A stretch of 7,009 nucleotides of DNA from Candidatus Gastranaerophilales bacterium. GTDB lineage: Bacteria > Cyanobacteriota > Vampirovibrionia > Gastranaerophilales > Gastranaerophilaceae. The DNA is taken from the NCBI GenBank assembly GCA_947625445.1, contig CANQOM010000083.1:1-7009 (forward strand), given 5' to 3'. The notes under the pieces are model-generated. The model saw only the letters and a program-made list of their open reading frames with translations. It did no database searches and was not told where the DNA came from. Every line of letters begins with the position of its first letter. Position 1 is the first letter of the stretch. Shown in pieces: positions 1 through 5,628 of the stretch. A program made the translations under genes and the position numbers.

Positions 1-477
1 GGTTCAAGTTGTAAAAATAGGGATAATTATGTAGGAATAGGCAGTATTTTAGAAGGAGTTGTCGGTCAAGATGCCATTGTTAGAGCAACTCCTCAAACAT
101 CGTCAGACATTCGTTTAAAAAATATTTTGGGTGATAGCAAAGCAGGGCTTGAGGAAATTAATAAAATTCATGTAGTTAATTTCAACTATAAAAAAGATGA
201 AAAGAAAACAACTAGAGTTGGTGTTATAGCTCAAGAACTTCAAAAAATATTCCCTAATTCAGTGATGAAAGATAAAGAAGGTTTCTTATCAATTACACAA
301 GACGAGATGTTCTATGCAATGATTAACTCAATAAAAGAGTTGTGTGCAAAAATTTTAGGTTTGGATAAGAGAATATCAGAACTGGAAAAACAAAATAAAT
401 TGCTTGAAGAAAAATTAGAAAAACAAAATATTGAATTTTCAAAACGATTAGAAAAACTTGAAGCAAAGAATAAATAA
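1..477 (+). CDS. C-terminal part of a protein with a peptidase S74 (intramolecular chaperone) domain, 5' truncated
   Basis: The frame is open from base 1 to the TAA at 475-477, giving 158 visible codons; the start lies left of the window. Around residues 33-40 is the motif TSSDIRLK. In endosialidase-type S74 domains a serine and a lysine five residues later form the self-cleavage dyad, and the chain is cut between Ser and Asp. Here these are Ser35, Asp36 and Lys40 (codons 103-105 and 118-120). The next 70 or so residues, including GVIAQELQKIFP, match the conserved body of this chaperone fold. Residues 117-158 are a charged coiled coil with leucines at heptad spacing. Such domains trimerise and fold an upstream fibre, then release themselves. 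Known carriers are phage tail fibres and bacterial fibrous surface proteins; the missing N-terminus prevents a choice. Two terminators follow, so this is the last gene of its transcript. A TTG at 127 is not a credible start, because it falls inside the domain. Confidence 0.82.
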   Translation, partial: GSSCKNRDNYVGIGSILEGVVGQDAIVRATPQTSSDIRLKNILGDSKAGLEEINKIHVVNFNYKKDEKKTTRVGVIAQELQKIFPNSVMKDKEGFLSITQDEMFYAMINSIKELCAKILGLDKRISELEKQNKLLEEKLEKQNIEFSKRLEKLEAKNK

Positions 478-524
478 TATAAAGCAAAAGACAATCACAA
501 TATAGTAATAATAATTACTTCCAT

Positions 525-558
525 GGCAGTCGATTTAACGCTAGGCTGCCTTTTTTTT
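525..558 (+). terminator. Rho-independent terminator after the S74-domain gene
   Basis: A 7-bp stem (525-531 with 544-550, ggcagtc/ggctgcc, one G-U pair) encloses a 12-base loop and is followed directly by eight T's (551-558). It lies 47 bases after the stop codon of the S74-domain gene. The T-run is on the + strand only, so it serves rightward transcription. Confidence 0.8.
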
Positions 559-572
559 GTAATTGCATACAA

Positions 573-609
573 AATCAGGCAATTAATGATTTGCCTGATT
601 ATTTTTTTT
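573..609. terminator. Second hairpin terminator, probably bidirectional
   Basis: A perfect 10-bp stem (573-582 aatcaggcaa with 591-600 ttgcctgatt) has an 8-base loop and is followed by eight T's at 602-609. This makes a strong + strand terminator in tandem with the one at 525-558. Read leftward, the same stem lies 17 bases past the stop of the small minus-strand gene, but its U-run is only about four bases. It therefore probably ends that transcript too, less efficiently. Convergent genes often share such a hairpin. Confidence 0.8.
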
Positions 610-617
610 AATTTATT

Positions 618-776
618 CTATTTTTTGTCAATTGGTATTGTTACTTTTGCAAGTTTAGTGCAATCAAATAAAAATCTGCCGTAAGCTTTAGAAAGAATTA
701 TTTCTTTTTTAGATTCTTTTTCTTTTGTTTCACTGTTTTGCATTTCTACCATAAATTTTACTAACTTTGGATTCAT
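618..776 (-). CDS. Small hypothetical protein, 52 residues
   Basis: An ATG (774-776) opens 52 codons ending at TAG (618-620). I do not recognise the product. It begins MNPKLVKFMVEMQNSETKEK and is very lysine- and glutamate-rich in the first half. A more hydrophobic second half follows (ILSKAYGRFLFDCTKLAKVTIPI). There is no signal peptide or membrane span, so it is probably cytosolic. Three things argue that it is real: a good ribosome site AAAGGGG (784-790) seven bases before the ATG, the same site and spacing as in the GH13 gene upstream; a possible -10 box TATAAG (802-807, minus strand) with no convincing -35; and a hairpin terminator just past the stop. It lies 84 bases downstream of the GH13 gene on the same strand and could be read from its own start or by read-through. 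No function can be assigned. Confidence 0.6.
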   Translation of the reverse strand: MNPKLVKFMVEMQNSETKEKESKKEIILSKAYGRFLFDCTKLAKVTIPIDKK

Positions 777-860
777 ATAAATACCCCTTTTTCTAACCTT
801 ACTTATATAAAGTAATTTTTTTTAAAAAAATTGCCTGGTAATTTACAAAGCGAAACAAAA

Positions 861-3272
861 TTATGCTATACGTTTAAATAGTATTGTAGATTGTCCTTTT
901 AATTTAATAGATGAATTATTTTGACCGTCACTTGTGATTATATTTTTATTATTAAAATTGCCGGTACCGTTATATCTTTTATCATCCGTATTTAATATTT
1001 CAATCCATTGACCTTTTGGGAATTTAATATAGTAGTCAGCGGCATCAAATCTTGGGTAATCAGCATCGTTAAAATTAGTAACTGTAAAAATTTCATTGCC
1101 GCTATTATTATCTTTGGAGTGGCTTGCAATTACTTGAGAAGGAGTATGTTTTACTGTATTTTCAGGAATTAGTCTTCCTTTTGTCAATGCAGGATTTTCG
1201 CTTGTAATCTTATTTAAATCTTTAACAAGATTGGCAAATTTATTCATTTGATGTTTACCCGAATAAGAGTATTCAATTAATCCGAGAGTGGATTCTTTTA
1301 AACCTTCTCTTCCGGTATCATAACCTTTTTCAAGGTGTAAATTTGTTTCATTTCTGCTTGATTGGAACTGTCTAAAAAATCTAAAAGGTGTTAAATCGGC
1401 TCTTTCATCTCCTTGAAAAATCATAACAGGACCGGGTATTGAATATGTTTTTGCTAGTGCCGATTTATTTTTATCAAAACTTTTATTAAATATAGTTTCA
1501 ACAAGTTCGTAATTTATTCCTGAGGAATGTTTTATTCCTAAAGGTGTTAATATTTTTTCTTTAAATAATTTATCTATATGATTTGAAGCCCTTTTTGAAT
1601 CTATATTTTTTGTATTATATTTATCTAACATTCCTGTTTGAAGCATAATAGCAAGTTTTTCAGCTGCAAATTCAGCCTTTTGATTTTTAACCATTTCTTT
1701 TTCTTGTTCAAAAGATGAATTTCTTAATTCACTTAACTTTTTTGCTCTTTCTAAATCTTTTTCATTAAGTATCATATTTTCACTCAGATGGAGCATAGGT
1801 TCCATCAATTTAGAAATAAGTCTTGTTCCTTCAAGATTACCTATTTCATCGTGGCTCATAACATATTTAACTCTGCCTTGAGAACAATATGAAGCTTTTT
1901 CTAATTTATCAAGATCTACAATTCCGTAAAGAGAATCTTTTAAGGTATGGAAATAATTAAAATCCCATTCGCTATCGTAGCCTAATCTACCTAAAGAAGT
2001 ATCTCCGTTTGATATTTTTTCTATGGCATAAGCGTGTGTATTTTCGTCGCTTCCTTCACCAGATTCATATTGCTTTAAAGGATTTACAACTCTTTTGTCA
2101 TGTAATTCTTCCCAATTGTTCCAAAAATTTCCGTTGTCATCAACACTTATACCGTTTCTGGCATCTTCTGCAATTAAGAAGGCATCAGGGTTATGATAAT
2201 TTACTTCGGCAGCTATCTGTTTCATAGTGTAGTCTGATTCCATAAATTTTGTCATGTCCAGTCTTAAACCGTCACAGTGGTAATTATTTAGCCAATTTAA
2301 TGCAGCATTAGCTATAAAATCTCTTACATATTTTGAATTTTCACCTTCAAAGTTAAACGCTTCTCCGAAACAGTTAGTTCCTTTAATAAACGGACCAGTC
2401 TTTAGTAAAGATGCTCCGTCAGGACCTAAATGATTTGGAACCATATCCATTATTACGTTTAATCCTATATTATGAGCGTAGTCAATAAGTGATTTTAAAC
2501 TGTCCGGTCCTCCCATATGTTCTGCCGGTGCCAATTTATCAACACCGTCATAGCCCCAATTAAATGAATATGTATTTTCAACGGGCATTATTTCTATTGC
2601 ATTAAATCCTTGATCTTTTAAGCTTTTTAATCTTCTTTTTGCACCGTTGAATGAACCTTCTTTTGTAAAAGTAGGAATATTTAATTCATATATTCTTGCA
2701 TTATCTAATGGAGTTAAACCGTTTTGTTCGTTTGCTCTTCTGGATATTCTTGTTTTATTGGATTCGTCAAACCATGCTTTGTCATTCCAGTAATACAAGG
2801 AATGGTCATATATTGTTGATTCTCCTAAAAGTTTTTCTTGTCTGAAAGAATACGGGTCTTTAACTTTATCTACATCTCCGTTGCCTTTATAGATTGTATA
2901 GTAATACCTGTCTCCGTGTTCAACTTCGCCTTTTGGTAATTTTCGATATGATTCAAAAACACCTTCACCTTTATTCTTTAGTTCATATATTCTCTCTGAT
3001 TTTTTGCCTCTTTTTTTGACAGTTACTGTTACTGCTTGTGTATCAGGGTAGGTTAAGATTTTAAAAGATACTTCTTTTGTAACAGGGTCAATATTTGCAC
3101 CCCAACTCTTGTGTTCTTTTTCGCTTCTGCCAAAAGATATTGGTTTATAATATATATTTGATAATTCTTTTATTTCTTTTTGTGCGGTATCTTGTGTTTT
3201 ATTATTACTCTGTTTTTGTGCCGGTTGGTTGTAAATGTTTAGATTTTGAGTGTTAATTTTAGATACTTTCAC
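861..3272 (-). CDS. GH13 alpha-glucan enzyme, trehalohydrolase/branching-enzyme-like, 803 residues
   Basis: Domain order: residues 1-50 are a polar, disordered tail ending in ISFGR. About 55-145 form a beta-sandwich of the CBM48/isoamylase N-terminal type. About 190-680 are the catalytic barrel, and about 690-803 a C-terminal beta domain (GQWIEILNTDDKRYNG). All GH13 signatures are present: DMVPNH 276-281; GLRLD with nucleophile Asp339; IAED with acid/base Glu369; and SHDE with transition-state Asp475. The sequences WGYDGVDKLAP, NHLGPDG, DSEWDFNYFHTLKD and GDERADLTPFRFF are closest to maltooligosyltrehalose trehalohydrolase (TreZ), while the C-terminal domain also recalls branching enzymes. 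No TreY partner is in view, so the exact reaction (trehalose release, branching or hydrolysis) is open. A helical insertion of about 115 residues lies between the last two barrel strands, which makes the protein longer than the usual TreZ of around 600. No signal peptide is present, so it should act on cytosolic glycogen or maltodextrin. The start is GTG, chosen from its ribosome site; the next internal methionine is at residue 229. Confidence 0.88.
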   Translation of the reverse strand: MKVSKINTQNLNIYNQPAQKQSNNKTQDTAQKEIKELSNIYYKPISFGRSEKEHKSWGANIDPVTKEVSFKILTYPDTQAVTVTVKKRGKKSERIYELKNKGEGVFESYRKLPKGEVEHGDRYYYTIYKGNGDVDKVKDPYSFRQEKLLGESTIYDHSLYYWNDKAWFDESNKTRISRRANEQNGLTPLDNARIYELNIPTFTKEGSFNGAKRRLKSLKDQGFNAIEIMPVENTYSFNWGYDGVDKLAPAEHMGGPDSLKSLIDYAHNIGLNVIMDMVPNHLGPDGASLLKTGPFIKGTNCFGEAFNFEGENSKYVRDFIANAALNWLNNYHCDGLRLDMTKFMESDYTMKQIAAEVNYHNPDAFLIAEDARNGISVDDNGNFWNNWEELHDKRVVNPLKQYESGEGSDENTHAYAIEKISNGDTSLGRLGYDSEWDFNYFHTLKDSLYGIVDLDKLEKASYCSQGRVKYVMSHDEIGNLEGTRLISKLMEPMLHLSENMILNEKDLERAKKLSELRNSSFEQEKEMVKNQKAEFAAEKLAIMLQTGMLDKYNTKNIDSKRASNHIDKLFKEKILTPLGIKHSSGINYELVETIFNKSFDKNKSALAKTYSIPGPVMIFQGDERADLTPFRFFRQFQSSRNETNLHLEKGYDTGREGLKESTLGLIEYSYSGKHQMNKFANLVKDLNKITSENPALTKGRLIPENTVKHTPSQVIASHSKDNNSGNEIFTVTNFNDADYPRFDAADYYIKFPKGQWIEILNTDDKRYNGTGNFNNKNIITSDGQNNSSIKLKGQSTILFKRIA

Positions 3273-3279
3273 AATAAAT

Positions 3280-3285
3280 CCCTTT
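3280..3285 (-). promoter_or_regulatory. Ribosome binding site fixing the GTG start of the GH13 gene
   Basis: On the minus strand AAAGGG lies seven bases before GTG at 3270-3272. No in-frame ATG occurs nearby upstream, and the next in-frame methionine is far inside the barrel (residue 229). The GTG is therefore the only start that keeps the N-terminal domains. Confidence 0.65.
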
Positions 3286-3295
3286 ACTTTATTCT

Positions 3296-3365
3296 GTTTT
3301 GTAAAAACATCTGAATATGAATAAGTGTCTGTTTTTTTGATTATTTAATTAAAAATTTACAAAAC
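3296..3365. repeat. 10-bp inverted repeat flanking the GH13/cyclase intergenic gap
   Basis: The arm gttttgtaaa at 3296-3305 is the exact reverse complement of tttacaaaac at 3356-3365, with 50 bases between. The pair spans almost the whole gap between the cyclase stop and the GH13 ribosome site. It could form a long-loop hairpin in the mRNA or mark two binding half-sites. Both arms are AT-rich, so chance is a real possibility. No convincing promoter for the GH13 gene is visible in the gap. Confidence 0.35.
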
Positions 3366-3366
3366 T

Positions 3367-5187
3367 TTATTCAATAAAACCGACTTGATTTCTTCCGTTT
3401 TCTTTTGCTTTATATAAACATTTATCGGCATATTCAATAAGGGCTGAAGGAGTTTTACCGTCGTTTGGATATGATGCAACCCCGAGGCTGAGAGTTACAT
3501 TTACTTCTAAATCAGGTGTTAATTGATATTTTTTTGAAGCTATTGTGTCACAGACTTTTTTTGCAATAAGATAGGCACTTTCTCGGTTTGTATTATTTAG
3601 TATTATTGTCATTTCTTCACCACCATACCTGCATACATAGTCTTCGCTTCTTACACAAGATTTTAAAGTTTTTGCAACTTCTTTTAACACTGCATCTCCT
3701 GCTTGATGTCCGTATGTATCATTAAATTTTTTAAAAAAATCTATATCTGCTATTATAAGAGAAAATGTAGTGTTCAATCTTTCTGCCTGTTTTATTTTAA
3801 ATCTGATTTGTTCTTGGAAATAGCGGTGATTGTACAATTCTGTAAGCCCGTCTGTAGTGGCAAGTTTATATGTGTATTCAAAATCTCTTGATTTTATTAA
3901 ATATTTAATGATATATGAATATAAAAATGTTATAACAGTTGTAATTAAAGGTATAATTGTCCATATCCATATGTTATATTTTTCCATAACATATGTTGAA
4001 ATATATAGAAATACGATGTTTATAATTCCGAAAAGTGTAATTCCAATCGTTACTGAGCGTATTTTGAATACTGTCATTATACAGATAAATGCCAGAAATA
4101 CAGTTATTAAAATATTTTGACTGTTACTTGCTTTTCTAATAAGACTATTATCAATAATGTTATTTAAAAGTGTAGCGTGAATTTCAACCCCCGGCATATA
4201 TTTACTTACAGGTACTGTTTTAATATCCGAAAGGGAAAATACACTTGTTCCGATGAATACAATTTTATTCTTAAAAGTATCTTGGGGCAGAATTTCTTTA
4301 TTGTTATTTTTTTTGGCTTCATATGATTTTAATACTTCCCAAAAAGAAATATATTTGAAAGTATAATCCCCGTCATATTTAGGTGAGTACCAATTCAGAA
4401 TTGCTTCTGCATTATTTGAAAGCGGAATTTTTTTATTACCTACTATAAGATTGTTGTTTTTGTCAAAATGTGATTTTTCTATATCTATGTTTAACGAATC
4501 AAGAGCTAATTTAAATGTCATAAAAGAGTAAATATCGTTGTTATATTTAATAAATAAAGGAATTTGTCTTATAAATCCGTCATCAGACTTTGGAGTATTT
4601 ATATGCCCGATATTTTTTGTAGCTTCAATAATTTCAGATAAAATAAGTCTGCAATTTGTAAATTCAAAAGGTTTTATTGAGTCAGGAAGAGTAATTTTAG
4701 TTTTTAATTTATCATCAATGACAGGGGGAGTTCGAAGTTCTTTAGAGTAATTGTCAAAATTAAGAGCGGTATATGTATTTTTATATTTTTTAAAACTGTT
4801 TATAAGTTTATTATCACTTTGAGGGATACGATTTAAAGATTTAATAAATAATAAATCGAATCCGACATATTTTGCCCCTTGTGATTGAATGTATTCAAGA
4901 ATTTGAGCATAAACATCTCTCGGAATAGGCCAATCACCGTATTTATCAAGCAAATATTCATATGAAGGGTCATCTACCGAAACTATAACTATGTCATCAG
5001 ATGATTTTTTATTTTTTGAAATAATACTCTGCCTTAAGTCAAAAGACTTATTTTCCATAGCATTAATTATATTTTTTGTTTCTGTTTTCGGGAAAAAAAT
5101 AAACATAAATAAAAGAAACAAAATTAATATACTACCGTAAATTATGTCAAACCTATGCCTGAATAATATATTAATAAATTTTTTCAT
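3367..5187 (-). CDS. CHASE2-domain membrane diguanylate cyclase (GGDEF), 606 residues
   Basis: The protein should make c-di-GMP from two GTP in response to an extracytoplasmic signal. A first membrane span lies at about 14-32. It is followed by an extracytoplasmic CHASE2 sensor (about 40-350), with typical blocks VIVSVDDPS, GDWPIPRDVYA, GAKYVGFDLLF and NKIVFIGTS. Three more spans lie at about 358-375, 379-400 and 406-428. The cytosolic GGDEF domain (about 440-606) keeps metal-binding Asp481 (DIDFFKKFND), Asp498 in GHQAGD, and the signature loop at 522-526, which reads GGEEM rather than GGEEF. An RxxD inhibitory site (Arg513, Asp516) sits five residues before the loop, so product inhibition is expected. 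The layout and length are normal for CHASE2-GGDEF proteins, and no EAL domain is present. The ATG at 5185-5187 has GGAG (5193-5196) five bases upstream. A small gene ends 15 bases before it, suggesting co-transcription. Confidence 0.93.
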   Translation of the reverse strand: MKKFINILFRHRFDIIYGSILILFLLFMFIFFPKTETKNIINAMENKSFDLRQSIISKNKKSSDDIVIVSVDDPSYEYLLDKYGDWPIPRDVYAQILEYIQSQGAKYVGFDLLFIKSLNRIPQSDNKLINSFKKYKNTYTALNFDNYSKELRTPPVIDDKLKTKITLPDSIKPFEFTNCRLILSEIIEATKNIGHINTPKSDDGFIRQIPLFIKYNNDIYSFMTFKLALDSLNIDIEKSHFDKNNNLIVGNKKIPLSNNAEAILNWYSPKYDGDYTFKYISFWEVLKSYEAKKNNNKEILPQDTFKNKIVFIGTSVFSLSDIKTVPVSKYMPGVEIHATLLNNIIDNSLIRKASNSQNILITVFLAFICIMTVFKIRSVTIGITLFGIINIVFLYISTYVMEKYNIWIWTIIPLITTVITFLYSYIIKYLIKSRDFEYTYKLATTDGLTELYNHRYFQEQIRFKIKQAERLNTTFSLIIADIDFFKKFNDTYGHQAGDAVLKEVAKTLKSCVRSEDYVCRYGGEEMTIILNNTNRESAYLIAKKVCDTIASKKYQLTPDLEVNVTLSLGVASYPNDGKTPSALIEYADKCLYKAKENGRNQVGFIE

Positions 5188-5202
5188 AAAATCTCCGCTA
5201 GA

Positions 5203-5328
5203 TTAATTATTATCTATTTTAGAGATTTTATCAATTTCTTCAATATTCTTTAAAAAGACCTCAGATAAATCCATAAGTTCATCAGGATTTATTAAAAATT
5301 TAAGCAGACAATTTTCATTAAGATTCAT
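5203..5328 (-). CDS. Small hypothetical protein, 41 residues, directly upstream of the cyclase
   Basis: An ATG at 5326-5328 opens 41 codons ending at TAA (5203-5205). The product, beginning MNLNENCLLKFLINPDELMD, is acidic and probably helical, with no signal peptide or membrane span. I do not recognise it. An in-frame ATG at 5353-5355 would give 50 residues, but it lies almost at the start point expected from the promoter candidate at 5363-5391, so the shorter form is preferred. Neither start has a clear ribosome site, which is the main weakness of this call. The gene ends 15 bases before the cyclase ATG and the cyclase ribosome site lies in that gap, so translational coupling is possible. 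It could be a small partner of the cyclase, or simply a transcribed leader that is not translated. Confidence 0.4.
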   Translation of the reverse strand: MNLNENCLLKFLINPDELMDLSEVFLKNIEEIDKISKIDNN

Positions 5329-5628
5329 CAAAATATACCGTTTGGCGAATAACATAATTCATTTTATCAGTATGCAAAAATAAAAAATCAACTTCAAGTA
5401 TGAATAAGTTAGAGAAGATACTAAACTGTTTAAATGATTTTTAAGATAAATATTCAAATTTTGAAAGTTAGAATAATAGCCCAAAATAATACTCAAATAA
5501 GGTAATGAACATGAGGCCTTTAACATATCATAATTCAAAGATAGAAAACGAAAAAATAACAAACAAAAAATATATACAAAAAAAGAAGTGTTTGCCTGTA
5601 ACATTTCTTTTATGAACAAGGAGGAAAA
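5329..5628. other. Divergent intergenic region between the cyclase cluster and the SLH gene
   Basis: About 300 very AT-rich bases separate two divergent transcription units, so promoters for both should lie here. The leftward candidate is at 5363-5391. No rightward promoter stands out. A short palindrome, ttcaaa-t-tttgaa at 5453-5465, could be an operator but is weak. The end of the region holds the SLH gene ribosome site AAGGAGG (5618-5624). Frames open across this region on the minus strand lack ribosome sites and show no protein-like composition. No RNA gene or riboswitch was recognised. Confidence 0.5.
5363..5391 (-). promoter_or_regulatory. Candidate sigma-70-type promoter for the small gene and cyclase
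   Basis: On the minus strand TTGATT (5386-5391) and GATAAA (5363-5368) are separated by 17 bases; each matches four of six consensus positions. Transcription would start near 5355, about 25 bases before the ATG at 5328. In DNA this AT-rich such matches are common, so this is tentative. Confidence 0.3.

Noticed and set aside
3830..4120. Plus-strand open frame of 96 codons.
   Set aside because: It is antisense to the cyclase membrane spans, and the coding evidence on the minus strand is decisive.
5461..5492. Possible rightward promoter with TTGAAA and TAATAC.
   Set aside because: The spacing is 20 bases, too long for a standard promoter, and other equally weak matches exist nearby.
831..5598. 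Recurrent TTGCCTG near 591, 831 and 5592, and TTTGTAAATT shortly after the stop codons of both large minus-strand genes.
   Set aside because: The copies are short with no shared context, and AT-rich DNA of this length yields such matches by chance.
5359..5619. Minus-strand open frame of 86 codons, rich in Phe, Leu and Tyr, in the divergent region.
   Set aside because: It has no ribosome site (the start overlaps the complement of the SLH gene's site), its hydrophobic composition is what AT-rich noncoding DNA gives, and it would cover the promoter region.
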